64,000 bases of DNA from Peredibacter starrii (GTDB taxonomy: Bacteria > Bdellovibrionota > Bacteriovoracia > Bacteriovoracales > Bacteriovoracaceae), in contig NZ_CP139487.1 of assembly GCF_034259205.1 (NCBI RefSeq), forward strand, positions 434,001 through 498,000, written 5' to 3'. The translations under genes and the position numbers were made by a program. Below the pieces are notes generated by a model. The model saw only the letters and a program-made list of their open reading frames with translations, was not told the origin of the DNA and did not search any database. Numbering within the stretch: position 1 is the stretch's first letter; each line of letters begins with the position of its first letter. Shown one piece after another: positions 1-8,099 of the stretch.

Positions 1-193
1 TAATCCGGAAGACATCAACCACACTGTCTTTGCGAATTCCCTGACCTGTGCCCATGTTAATGTAGTAGTTCTTACGAACAACTTCATTCTCCACACCCAT
101 TGGTAGATCTTGCGCCATACTGAAAATGACAAAAGACTTTGCCCAAAGTGACTGGCACAAAAGTAATGTAGTAAGCAGGGTTAACAGTTTCAT
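1..193 (-). CDS. Exported protein, 3' part cut off by window edge
   Basis: Only the first 64 codons are inside the window. The ATG (191-193) follows a GAGGA ribosome site by about six bases. The start of the protein is a clear Sec signal peptide (MKLLTLLTT..., then a hydrophobic core ending in LWA before KS). The visible mature part carries INMGTGQGIRKDSVVDVFR, a small glycine-rich turn followed by a V-DV-R strand. Similar stretches occur in FlgT C-terminal-like domains and other exported proteins of predatory deltaproteobacteria, but 45 mature residues are too few for a firm family. It is separated from the next gene on the same strand by about 95 bases holding a hairpin, so it is probably its own unit. 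Confidence 0.75.
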   Translation of the reverse strand, partial: MKLLTLLTTLLLCQSLWAKSFVIFSMAQDLPMGVENEVVRKNYYINMGTGQGIRKDSVVDVFRI

Positions 194-254
194 TGGATCC
201 TCGCAGGTGTCTCCAATGTACTTATCGACGGATCGTGGGGGAAATTAAGAGGAA

Positions 255-280
255 GACCATGATACCGAAGCATCATGGTC
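255..280 (-). terminator. Possible terminator hairpin after the binding-protein gene
   Basis: GACCATGAT (255-263) and ATCATGGTC (272-280) form a perfect 9-bp stem with an 8-base loop just past the stop codon at 290. On the minus strand the sequence after it is only moderately T-rich, so it may be a weak terminator or simply a 3' end stabiliser. Confidence 0.45.
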
Positions 281-289
281 GGGTAAGGA

Positions 290-2005
290 CTATTTGCCCT
301 CTAATCTTAGGTACTTAAAGTTATTATTGATGATATCTGAATAGCGGTAGTTTTTCAGATAGTTGTGAAACAGTACATAGTTTCGCGAATAGTACTGCAT
401 GGCCCATGGAAGCTCTTGGTTTACGATTTCTTCCATCTGCTTCATTAAAGCGAATTTTTTCTCACCATCTTCCAGCTCTCTTACTTGCAGGAAAAGCTTA
501 TCAAATTCTGGATTAGAGAATTGTGATGAGTTTGGTCCTGGAGGAAGATTCGCTGTCGTTAGGAGCTGAAGCACGTTCTCTGCATCCGGGTAATCCAGGA
601 TCCAGCCACCTTGCCAAAACTGAAGTTCACCATTACGTGACTTCTCTAGGAATGCTGGGAAAGTGTTTGTGCGAACTTCAATGTTAATCCCAAGAGGACG
701 AAGTTCTTGCTGGATGAATTCGCCCATCTGACGTTTACGAGAATCAGTTCCACGTACGTCATACTTAAGTGTGGGAAGACCTTTTCCTTCAGGGTAACCC
801 GCTTTCGCTAGATATTCTTTAGCAAGCTTCACATCGTACTTAAAAGGGACTTCCGTCGAAGGAGAGTAACCCGGAACACCCGGAGGATAAATCGAGTTGG
901 CCTTCTGGGCGATGTTGTAAGTGAAAAGTTCAATGAACTTATCGTTATTCACACCGTGAGCGATCGCTTTTCTCAGATTTAGATTCTTACCAATGATTGG
1001 ATCTTTCATATTGAAAGACAACCACCAGTAAGTCAGAGTCGGAGCAGCGTAGAGTTGAATCTTCTGTTCAGTGATTTCTGGTTTAAGTTTTCCTTCTAAA
1101 GTCAAAGCGAGTGGGAAGTGATCTTTCGTGAGGTTAACGATATCGATCTTTTTTCCCATGAAGTTCAACCAATCAGTCTGAGCTTCTTTAATCACTACCA
1201 GGCGAACATTTTCAACGAAAGGAAGCTTCTTACCAGCATCTTTCAAAAGACCATTTTCATGGGCATAGCGGTCACCCTGAGCAGGATAAACACTTGTGAT
1301 GTAGTTAGCGTTCTTTTTTAAAACTACTTCCTGAGCAGAGTTATAGTCTGTGATGTAGTAGGCACCAGTTCCAATGCTCTTAAGTGACAGATCATTGTTT
1401 GTGGCGCGAATCGCTTCTTCCGGAACCGGTGAAGTGAAGTTCATGGCCATGGCAAACAAGAGCTGAGGATAAGGACGGATAAGATCCACTACTAACGTGT
1501 AATCATCCGGAGCTGTGACCCCAGAGATTTCCGTCTTAAACATCAAGTCCAGATCAGTTCCTACTTTATCGCGGAACTCGTTAATGCCTTTGATCTTATT
1601 ATCAAAAAGCCACCAACCTTGAGAGCGCGTGCCGTGGAAAGCAAGACGCTTAATCTGGTTTACGATATCACGGGCCTTAACTTCGCGACCTTCTTCCACG
1701 AATTCAGACTTGTGATACTTAATGCCTTTTTTAAGTTTGAACGTATAACGAAGACGGTCCTTCGAGACCATCGGCATCCCTTCCGCCAGAAGCGGACGGA
1801 GAGTGTAGGGACGCTTATGATATTCATACTCGTACAGCGTTTCATAAACAGGTGTCACTGCCATGTAGCAAACCTGGTCAAAGCAGTTCGCAGGATCGAG
1901 AGTCGAGATATCACTTGGGATAGAAATCTCGATACGATCCGACTTGTTCTTGCTTTTGGTACAACCAACAACAGCAAGAGTGAGAGCTAGAAGAAGGAAT
2001 TTCAC
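290..2005 (-). CDS. Peptide ABC transporter substrate-binding lipoprotein (SBP family 5, OppA/DppA-like)
   Basis: This is a 571-residue family 5 solute-binding protein, the periplasmic receptor of an oligopeptide/dipeptide ABC importer. It has a lipoprotein signal with lipobox VVGC (Cys15), the N-terminal strand with STLDPA and the family signature region further on (GAYYITDYNS, then LRKAIAHGVNND), and a C-terminal half with AKEYLAKAGYPEGKG, all typical of SBP_bac_5. The start is GTG at 2003-2005, overlapping the alaS stop by four bases (GTGA) with AAGGAG eight bases upstream, so it is translationally coupled to alaS. No permease or ATPase genes are adjacent, so it works with subunits encoded elsewhere. 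Its substrate cannot be told from sequence; peptide uptake would suit a predator digesting prey protein. Confidence 0.93.
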   Translation of the reverse strand: MKFLLLALTLAVVGCTKSKNKSDRIEISIPSDISTLDPANCFDQVCYMAVTPVYETLYEYEYHKRPYTLRPLLAEGMPMVSKDRLRYTFKLKKGIKYHKSEFVEEGREVKARDIVNQIKRLAFHGTRSQGWWLFDNKIKGINEFRDKVGTDLDLMFKTEISGVTAPDDYTLVVDLIRPYPQLLFAMAMNFTSPVPEEAIRATNNDLSLKSIGTGAYYITDYNSAQEVVLKKNANYITSVYPAQGDRYAHENGLLKDAGKKLPFVENVRLVVIKEAQTDWLNFMGKKIDIVNLTKDHFPLALTLEGKLKPEITEQKIQLYAAPTLTYWWLSFNMKDPIIGKNLNLRKAIAHGVNNDKFIELFTYNIAQKANSIYPPGVPGYSPSTEVPFKYDVKLAKEYLAKAGYPEGKGLPTLKYDVRGTDSRKRQMGEFIQQELRPLGINIEVRTNTFPAFLEKSRNGELQFWQGGWILDYPDAENVLQLLTTANLPPGPNSSQFSNPEFDKLFLQVRELEDGEKKFALMKQMEEIVNQELPWAMQYYSRNYVLFHNYLKNYRYSDIINNNFKYLRLEGK

Positions 2006-4614
2006 TTAAGAGCTCCTTCAACCGCTTTAATAAGTTCCTGAGTTTTTGCAGCATCACCTGAACCTTGTGCATTGTCTGGTTTACCACCGCCACGACCATT
2101 CACGATCGGCATGACACCTTTGAGAATGTCGGAACAGTTCACCGAAGAGTTTGCACGGTTAGTTTTCATGATGAATGAAACCTTGTCGCCTTCAATTGCG
2201 TAAAGGAACAACACGCCTTGTGGGAACTTTTCAACAAAGATATCACCCAGCTTTCTCATGTTACCCTGATCAGCTGATGCGGCCTTGGCAATAGTAAGAG
2301 TCAGTCCACCTTTAATATCTTGTTTGTCTTTAAAGAGGTTCTGAGACTCAAAGCTTTGAACTTTATCGTTCAATGTTTCAATTTGTTTTGATTTATCTTT
2401 AACGTCCGCGAATAGAGCAGTTAGTTTCTCCAAAACTCTTTCTTCTTTCACTGCGAAGTTCTTCTCAACTTCGGCAAGAATCTTAGAACGGTTAAGAAGG
2501 TAGTTAATCGCCGTGGTTGAAGTGATCGCCTCAATACGACGAACACCTGAAGCAAGAGATGTTTCAACGATGATTTTAAATAGTCCAATCTCACCAGTGT
2601 TAGAAACGTGAGTACCTCCACAAAGCTCAACTGAGAAATCACCCATTTCTAGTACGCGAACTTCATCGCCGTATTTTTCACCGAAAAGTGCCATCGCACC
2701 TTTCTTCGTCGCTTCGTCTTTCGACATATTGCTGGCAGTAACTTTGAGTGAAGAAGCAACCGCTGAGTTTACAAGTTCTTCAACTTGTAGAAGTTCTTCT
2801 GGTTTCACCGCTTCGTTATGAGTGAAGTCAAAACGTAGACGATCCGGACCAACTGAAGAACCCGCTTGTTTCACGTGGTTACCAAGAACTTTAATCAGAG
2901 CTGATTGAAGTAAGTGAGTCGCAGAGTGGTTACGTTTCGTAAGCTCGCGCTCCTCGTGATTCACCTTTAAGGTATAGCTTTCACCAACTACTAGCGCATC
3001 AGCGTCTGATGAGATGTGGACGTGTAGACCATCAACCGGCTTCTGAGTATCAGTGATGGTAGCAAGTTTTCCTTCTTTCGAATCGATCTCACCTTTATCA
3101 CCAACCTGACCACCGCCTTCGCCGTAGAAAGGAGTTTTGTCGAACACAAGGTAGAACTGACCATCAACTTCTTCTTTCGCTAGAAGTTTAGCGTTACCAG
3201 TAACTTCTTCGTAGCCAGTGAACTTAGTTGCACCAAACTTCTCTTTGATGCCGTAGAAAACTTTTACGTTATCTTCCTGAACTTTGAACTTCGAGTTCTT
3301 TTTAGAAAGTTCTTTTTGTTTTGCCATCGCTTCTTCAAAACCTTTGCTGTCTAGCTCAAGGTTCTTCTCACGAAGGATCACTTCAGTCAGATCCAGTGGG
3401 AAACCGAAAGTGTCATAAAGCTTGAAAGCAACATCACCCGGAAGCTTTTGACCGGCCTTAAGTTTGCCCAGCTCTTCATTGATAAGAGCAAGACCAGTAT
3501 CAAGGGTCTTACGGAATTTTTCTTCTTCAAGTTTTAGAAGTTTTTCAGCAAGAGCGGCGTTGTGAGCGTTGTCTGGATATTCTTCGCCCAGAGATTCAAC
3601 CACTGCAGGCACTAGTTTGTAGAAAGAAATGTCTTTCAATCCAAGAAGTGAAAGGTGACGAACAGCTCGGCGAATAATACGACGTAGAACATAACCACGG
3701 CCGTCGTTAGATGGAATCACACCATCAGTGATGAGCATCGTACATGAACGGATGTGATCGGCCACAACGCGGAAAGAAGATTTTACGTCTTCAGATGTTG
3801 TTGTGTAGTAATCCTGGCCTGTGAGTTTTCCAATCGCTTTCATGATTGGTTCAAAAATGTCTGTATCGTAGTTAAAGTATTTACCTTGAAGAACAGCGGC
3901 CACGCGCTCTAGACCCGCACCTGTATCAACTGATGGTTTCGGAAGAGGCTTGCGCTTAATCTCATTACCATCTTTGTATTTTTCAAATTGCATGAATACC
4001 AGGTTCCAGATTTCTACGTAGCGACCTTCATCATCAATTTCCTGATGACCGGCCGGAACACCTGTTGAACGACCAGGACCATGATCATAGAAAATTTCCG
4101 TACAAGGACCGCATGGGCCAACGTCACCCATTTCCCAGAAGTTTGATTTATCACCAAGTTTAAAAATGCGCTCACGAGGCACACCCATATCTTTGTGCCA
4201 GATCTCAAGCGCTTCATCGTCGGAGTCGTGAACTGTTACAAGAAGTTTGTCTTTAGGAATTTTCAGATCAACTGTGAGAAGTTCCCAAGCAAAACGAATG
4301 GCGTCTTTCTTGAAGTAATCACCGAAAGAGAAGTTCCCAAGCATTTCAAAGAATGTATGGTGACGGGCAGTGAAGCCCACGTTTTCTAGATCGTTATGTT
4401 TACCACCGGCGCGAACACATTTTTGAATGGTCACAGCACGGCGATGTGAAGGAACAGCTTTGCCGGTGAAGAAATCCTTGAACTGGTTCATTCCCGCGTT
4501 GGCGAAAAGAATAGTTGGGTCATTATGGGGAGCAAGGCTCGATGACTTGTGTTTCTCGTGGCCATTCCGGATGAAATAATTTGAAAAAGCATTACGGATT
4601 TCTTGGGCGCGCAT
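2002..4614 (-). CDS. alaS: Alanyl-tRNA synthetase
   Basis: Class II synthetase that charges tRNA-Ala in the cytoplasm. At 870 residues it has the usual full length: N-terminal catalytic domain (ALAPHNDPTILFANAGMNQFKD start, RHHTFFEMLGNFSFGDYFK), tRNA-recognition region, editing domain with the zinc-binding HSATH (about residue 561) and CGGTH (about 665), and a C-terminal C-Ala domain preceded by a coiled segment. The ATG at 4614 has AGAGGA upstream. The gene's tail overlaps the following peptide-binding lipoprotein gene. Nothing unusual was seen; the identification is secure. Confidence 0.99.
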   Translation of the reverse strand: MRAQEIRNAFSNYFIRNGHEKHKSSSLAPHNDPTILFANAGMNQFKDFFTGKAVPSHRRAVTIQKCVRAGGKHNDLENVGFTARHHTFFEMLGNFSFGDYFKKDAIRFAWELLTVDLKIPKDKLLVTVHDSDDEALEIWHKDMGVPRERIFKLGDKSNFWEMGDVGPCGPCTEIFYDHGPGRSTGVPAGHQEIDDEGRYVEIWNLVFMQFEKYKDGNEIKRKPLPKPSVDTGAGLERVAAVLQGKYFNYDTDIFEPIMKAIGKLTGQDYYTTTSEDVKSSFRVVADHIRSCTMLITDGVIPSNDGRGYVLRRIIRRAVRHLSLLGLKDISFYKLVPAVVESLGEEYPDNAHNAALAEKLLKLEEEKFRKTLDTGLALINEELGKLKAGQKLPGDVAFKLYDTFGFPLDLTEVILREKNLELDSKGFEEAMAKQKELSKKNSKFKVQEDNVKVFYGIKEKFGATKFTGYEEVTGNAKLLAKEEVDGQFYLVFDKTPFYGEGGGQVGDKGEIDSKEGKLATITDTQKPVDGLHVHISSDADALVVGESYTLKVNHEERELTKRNHSATHLLQSALIKVLGNHVKQAGSSVGPDRLRFDFTHNEAVKPEELLQVEELVNSAVASSLKVTASNMSKDEATKKGAMALFGEKYGDEVRVLEMGDFSVELCGGTHVSNTGEIGLFKIIVETSLASGVRRIEAITSTTAINYLLNRSKILAEVEKNFAVKEERVLEKLTALFADVKDKSKQIETLNDKVQSFESQNLFKDKQDIKGGLTLTIAKAASADQGNMRKLGDIFVEKFPQGVLFLYAIEGDKVSFIMKTNRANSSVNCSDILKGVMPIVNGRGGGKPDNAQGSGDAAKTQELIKAVEGALK

Positions 4615-4679
4615 AGGGTCCTCTTGAGAGTTAAAAAGTGCTCAAAAAGAATATCATGAGTGCGGCGTGCCAAGAGAGG

Positions 4680-4709
4680 AAAAAAAGGTGCCGATTCTTA
4701 GGCCGGCAC
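4680..4709 (-). terminator. Intrinsic terminator of the 4716-5315 gene
   Basis: On the minus strand GTGCCG (4709-4704) pairs with CGGCAC (4693-4688) around a 10-base loop and is followed, after CC, by seven T residues (4686-4680). It separates this gene from alaS downstream. Confidence 0.85.
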
Positions 4710-4715
4710 TCTGGC

Positions 4716-5315
4716 TTACTTAATGGTCACTTTGAGTGCATTTACGATGGTTGTCGCTGGACGGTAACGGATGTCTTCCACGCAACCTGGACGTGGTTCA
4801 CCTGATTCTCCCTCTTGGCAAAGGCGAGAGTTACGAACGTCCACCACTTGAATGGTACGGGGCTCTTTCTTGGCAGTTAGCTGAAGATGCTTTTTCACGA
4901 AGGCCTTACGGGCTCGAAACTTTCTTCCTGAAAAATCCCAAAGACTAGTGTTCGCGGCAAGTCGTGCGATCTCTGCCTCTGGAAACTTGGCAGTATCCAG
5001 ATAGAAATATGTCCAAGCGCGACCACGATTTTCGTGATGAGGATTAATACCGTCACGGTATTCCACTTCAACTTTAACTACCGCTTTGCTTTCAAGCACA
5101 CGAGTCTCAGTACAAACTCGTGAGGCCTCACCATCTTCACGACAGCCGGGAATTCGTACGGTTTCAGTTCTAGTTGGAATCAGCCAATAAGTTGCATCAG
5201 AGAGATGAAAATTACTGTGTTCACGAGGAAGATCCTGAGAGTCAGTGTAAGTGATTTGAGCGAAAGCAGATGTGACAGAGAGAGCAAGACCAAAGACCAA
5301 AGCGAGAGTTTTCAT
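4716..5315 (-). CDS. Exported Cys-containing protein of unknown function
   Basis: A 199-residue protein with a clean signal peptide (MKTLALVFGLALSVTSAFA then QITYTD). The mature part contains two similar patches, TETVRIPGCREDGEASRVC and VRNSRLCQEGESGEPRPGC, each with two Cys about ten residues apart and acidic/Gly residues between. This suggests two disulphide-closed loops on a repeated beta module. No known domain is recognised. The ATG is preceded by AGGAG at good spacing, but that ribosome site is complementary to an upstream segment of the leader (see 5320-5371). It has its own terminator and appears monocistronic. Confidence 0.85.
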   Translation of the reverse strand: MKTLALVFGLALSVTSAFAQITYTDSQDLPREHSNFHLSDATYWLIPTRTETVRIPGCREDGEASRVCTETRVLESKAVVKVEVEYRDGINPHHENRGRAWTYFYLDTAKFPEAEIARLAANTSLWDFSGRKFRARKAFVKKHLQLTAKKEPRTIQVVDVRNSRLCQEGESGEPRPGCVEDIRYRPATTIVNALKVTIK

Positions 5316-5319
5316 GAGA

Positions 5320-5371
5320 GATTCTCCTGTGGGTTACTTCGAGATTGAAGTCGAAACCTTATAGGAGAATC
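5320..5371 (-). promoter_or_regulatory. Leader hairpin that would mask the ribosome site of the 4716-5315 gene
   Basis: AGGAGAATC (5363-5371 on the plus strand) and GATTCTCCT (5320-5328) are perfect 9-base complements. In the minus-strand mRNA the 3' arm contains the AGGAG ribosome site four to nine bases before the ATG. A smaller stem, ACTTC (5336-5340) with GAAGT (5347-5351), sits inside the loop. The arrangement would hide the ribosome site unless opened. This is structure by eye, not a known family. Confidence 0.5.
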
Positions 5372-5405
5372 CTGGATTAGTGTAAATCAGTGGAGAGTCA
5401 GACTC

Positions 5406-6173
5406 TTAAAGCTTGAAGCCTTGAGCCTCAGCTGTTTCTTGTTGAAGGGCCGCATCGTAAGCAACTTCTGAAGTTGCTTCACCGAAGTTTCCAACTTCTA
5501 CGTTGTGATTCTGAGCAAGAGTCTCTTGAGTTTGCTGCTGGTCAACAGAAGGAGTCTCAGTCGAGAAACGTAGACGCGTACCTTCAAGTGGACCGTTAGA
5601 AAGAGTAACCATATAAGCGTGCTGGTCAACTTGGTACATCATTCCAGTGAATTTCTCACCGTTCATATCATATTCAAAAACGTTACCTGTCATTTCTGAG
5701 AATGAAACCGAAACGCCTTCACCATTTGGTAGTGAAACTGAAAGTGATTCAATCACACCATTATTTGAAGCAAGTGAACCTGAAAATTGAGAAGCATTTA
5801 GACCTTTCTCAAATTTCTTAGGGTTAATAACTTCTACAAGTGTAAGAGTTAAATCATCCTGAACTGCGGCCGCTTCTTCAACGATTTGAGCAGCAGTTGG
5901 AACCGGAGTATTTTCAATTTTAGGAGCTACAGCAACAGCAGCTTCTACTTGCTTAGGCATTACTTTAGAAGGTGAAAGCTTTTGCCAAGAAGAAGCAATG
6001 GCACGGCCTTCAATAGTTACACCATTTCTTTCATCCAAACGCTTAACGAATTTAGCATCTGAACCATTAAGGTGAGATTCTGTGTTGATTACAACAGCGT
6101 TGTAACAACCAACTAGAACAAATAGTCCAAAAGCTGCTAGTGCGATTCTTTTATTCTGTTTTGTTAAGTTCAT
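5406..6173 (-). CDS. Lipoprotein of unknown function under a sigma-54 promoter
   Basis: A 255-residue lipoprotein: KQNKR, a hydrophobic stretch and lipobox LVGC, then NAVVINTESHLNG. An Ala/Pro/Val-rich segment (roughly residues 70-105) looks like a linker to the envelope domain. The C-terminal half repeats short beta-like phrases (SVSLPNGEGVSVSFSEMTGN, YMVTLSNGPLEGTRLRF). The start is taken at the second ATG (6173): AAGGGG lies 7 bases before it but only 1-2 bases before the upstream ATG at 6179. A near-perfect -24/-12 promoter lies 26 bases upstream with a palindromic enhancer-like site beyond it. No domain family is recognised. Confidence 0.85.
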   Translation of the reverse strand: MNLTKQNKRIALAAFGLFVLVGCYNAVVINTESHLNGSDAKFVKRLDERNGVTIEGRAIASSWQKLSPSKVMPKQVEAAVAVAPKIENTPVPTAAQIVEEAAAVQDDLTLTLVEVINPKKFEKGLNASQFSGSLASNNGVIESLSVSLPNGEGVSVSFSEMTGNVFEYDMNGEKFTGMMYQVDQHAYMVTLSNGPLEGTRLRFSTETPSVDQQQTQETLAQNHNVEVGNFGEATSEVAYDAALQQETAEAQGFKL

Positions 6174-6198
6174 AATCATTCCCCTTGCCCTTAATAAA

Positions 6199-6213
6199 GC
6201 AAGGTGAGTGCCA
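6199..6213 (-). promoter_or_regulatory. rpoN-dependent promoter: Sigma-54 (-24/-12) promoter of the 5406-6173 lipoprotein gene
   Basis: The minus strand reads TGGCAC-TCACC-TTGC, matching the TGGCACG-N4-TTGC consensus in all invariant positions and spacing. The start of transcription should fall near 6187, giving a leader of about 15 bases that just includes the AAGGGG ribosome site. Confidence 0.85.
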
Positions 6214-6269
6214 AAATTTAAGAGGCTAAATAGGGGATTTCTCGAAGGAGAGTGAAGAAAGTACAGACA

Positions 6270-6288
6270 GTGTCTAAAGTTTAGACAC
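6270..6288. promoter_or_regulatory. Palindromic enhancer-like site GTGTCTA-N5-TAGACAC
   Basis: GTGTCTA (6270-6276), AAGTT, TAGACAC (6282-6288) sits inside a longer perfect inverted repeat (6269-6289). Its centre is 68 bp upstream of the -24 GG of the sigma-54 promoter at 6199-6213, or about -92 from the predicted start. This is the usual place for an upstream activator site of a bacterial enhancer-binding protein. The same motif recurs at 34296-34314 and, degenerate, at 33935-33953. Confidence 0.7.
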
Positions 6289-6329
6289 TAGAATTTGTAC
6301 ATCCATCCGCTTAAGTCCCTGTGGCAACT

Positions 6330-6350
6330 TTTGACACACTTTGTGTCAAA
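6330..6350. promoter_or_regulatory. 21-bp palindrome upstream of the TIGR02147-type regulator
   Basis: TTTGACACA (6330-6338), CTT, TGTGTCAAA (6342-6350) is a perfect inverted repeat that includes a TTGACA -35-like hexamer. It lies 41 bases before the 6392 start codon. It may be an operator for autoregulation of the divergent regulator gene, or a second activator site for the lipoprotein promoter. Its half-site order (GACA...TGTC) is the opposite of the 6270 site, so it is probably bound by a different protein. Confidence 0.55.
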
Positions 6351-6391
6351 GAGGCTAGGCGGTACAGATACACTTGTTCTAATTTCTTTCT

Positions 6392-7156
6392 ATGAACACG
6401 GAACATAATTTTAGAAATGCCCTATGTGATGAATTTTTAAAGCGGACCAAGAAAAATCCTAATTTTTCAATCCGATCTTTTGCCCGGCAATTGGATATTG
6501 AGCCTTCCTCCTTGGCCCAACTCCTCTCAGGCAAACGAAAGTTCACAGACAAGATGTGTGTGCGCTTAGGAACGAAATTAGGCTTCAATCCGGCCAAGAT
6601 TAAAAGTCTCACCAAGACCAAGGTGATGAAGGAGAACTTTAAGTCTTTCGGCCGAATGGAAGCGGATGCCTTCAAAGTTATTTCTGACTGGCATTATTAC
6701 GCCATTTTGGAACTTACTCAGTGTGATGACTTCAAAGGAAGCCCTTTGTGGATATCACGAGTGCTGGGTCTTTCATTTGCTGAAACTCTGGACGCGATTG
6801 AGCGACTTAAGCGTCTCAATTATCTCGAGATAACTCCAGAGGGAAAGTGGATAGATCGCCTGGGTGACTTTAACAATCTAGGAAATGAATTCATGGCCCC
6901 GGCCTTTACGGAACACCAGCGACAGGTGGTAAAGAAGGCACTCGAAGCTTTGGATAAAACGTCTTATGAGAAGAGGGTTCAATCATCAATGACTGTGGCA
7001 GTTTCTAAAAAGCGAGTGGCAGAGGCGAAATCAATGATTTTGAATTTCATTGAAGAGTTGAATGATCATTTGCGAACCGGTGATTCAAAAGACGAAGTTT
7101 ATAATATTTCAGTTTCATTATACCCATTAACGACGATTGGAGATTCTCATGAATAA
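6392..7156 (+). CDS. TIGR02147/DUF4423-type regulatory protein
   Basis: A 254-residue protein. Its N-terminus (residues about 20-65, with SIRSFARQLDIEPSSLAQLLSG) is a helix-turn-helix similar to Cro/C1 types. The following winged region (FKVISDWHYYAILELTQC...WISRVLGLSFAETLDAIERLKRLNYLE) matches the TIGR02147/DUF4423 family that is expanded in Bdellovibrio and Fibrobacter. These proteins are usually encoded immediately before a small exported protein. That holds here: the stop codon overlaps the next start by eight bases (ATGAATAA). The role is probably transcriptional control of the partner gene. A 21-bp palindrome lies just upstream. Confidence 0.85.
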   Translation: MNTEHNFRNALCDEFLKRTKKNPNFSIRSFARQLDIEPSSLAQLLSGKRKFTDKMCVRLGTKLGFNPAKIKSLTKTKVMKENFKSFGRMEADAFKVISDWHYYAILELTQCDDFKGSPLWISRVLGLSFAETLDAIERLKRLNYLEITPEGKWIDRLGDFNNLGNEFMAPAFTEHQRQVVKKALEALDKTSYEKRVQSSMTVAVSKKRVAEAKSMILNFIEELNDHLRTGDSKDEVYNISVSLYPLTTIGDSHE

Positions 7157-8099
7157 GTTTTTATTAGCATTAGTAATGGTGCCTGCAATTTCATTTGCTG
7201 CCATTAAGTCAGATTCAAAAGGCGGCGGCGGCGGAAGTGTGGTTGCTTGTTACACTCCGGATGGTGATCTCAAATCAGTAGAACTTTTAGATGTCTACGA
7301 AGGTAAAACGAGAGGCCTAAAATTCCTAAATTTCAGTGGTGATCTCAATCAGGATGTTAGAACAATTGTAGAAAGATTTGATAAATCCGTTTTAGGGAAA
7401 GAGTGGCTCATAGAAGATATGGTTCAACTTGAATCAAAGTTTCAAGAGATTCCGAGAGATGCAGAACTAGAATTAATTCAAGATGCTTGGCCGGTTTATC
7501 TTCCTCGTGGATGCAAAATTAAACAGCTTGCGAACTATTATAATAAGAATGTGATTTATATTGATGGGAACCTCTACGATAAAATGGATTATTTTAATCG
7601 TCTTGCTCTAGTCATTCATGAAGTCATTTACGCCAAAGAGAGATTTGGAAAAGTCACTGACTCTCGTTACGCAAGATGGATCACGGCCCTCGCTCTGAGT
7701 GAAAAAAACCTTTTTACGCCCATCAAGGACTATCCTTCGACTCATATTTGCTATTCAGAAGATTCTCGAACAGTCTTTATGGCAATGCCTTTAAATGAGG
7801 TCAAGGACAAGTGGCGTTTTAGCTTTATAAACCTGAATGGTCATAAGATTTACTCAGAGAAAACGGTTGATTTGTTTTTAACAAGCTCACCGTTGTCTGA
7901 TGCGATTTCAGATAGAAACCCATCCTTTGATGGAAAGGCACATGGGACTTTAAGTTCTTTGATTAATCCTGATGAAGACATCACGGTAATTTCTAATCAA
8001 ACTTCTATGATGCTGTCTTGGACAGGAAGTGATCCAGGTGACTCATTTGAAAAAGTGCCGATGACTTGCAAGGAATTTCAAACTTATCCAGAACGATAA
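7149..8099 (+). CDS. Secreted protein with Gly-rich N-terminus and HExxY-type motif
   Basis: A 316-residue exported protein coupled to the upstream regulator. The ATG at 7149 is preferred because GGAG sits six bases upstream and a good signal peptide follows (MNKFLLALVMVPAISFA). The open frame extends to a TTG at 7137 with no ribosome site. The mature protein begins with a run of five glycines and SVVACYTPDG, a start seen in other exported proteins of this bacterial group. In the middle, LALVIHEVIYAKERFG, a DSRYARW segment and LALS resemble a half-zincin helix, but no second metal-binding His is obvious, so protease activity should not be assumed. Three Cys are spread through the protein. Function unknown. 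Confidence 0.85.
   Translation: MNKFLLALVMVPAISFAAIKSDSKGGGGGSVVACYTPDGDLKSVELLDVYEGKTRGLKFLNFSGDLNQDVRTIVERFDKSVLGKEWLIEDMVQLESKFQEIPRDAELELIQDAWPVYLPRGCKIKQLANYYNKNVIYIDGNLYDKMDYFNRLALVIHEVIYAKERFGKVTDSRYARWITALALSEKNLFTPIKDYPSTHICYSEDSRTVFMAMPLNEVKDKWRFSFINLNGHKIYSEKTVDLFLTSSPLSDAISDRNPSFDGKAHGTLSSLINPDEDITVISNQTSMMLSWTGSDPGDSFEKVPMTCKEFQTYPER

Noticed and set aside
1619-1990. Plus-strand open frame of 123 codons opposite the peptide-binding lipoprotein gene
   Set aside because: It lies wholly inside a secure gene on the other strand, has no ribosome site and no domain-like sequence.
7149-8099. Zinc metalloprotease call for the secreted protein
   Set aside because: Only HE-V-I-Y is present; there is no HExxH and no third ligand that I can see.
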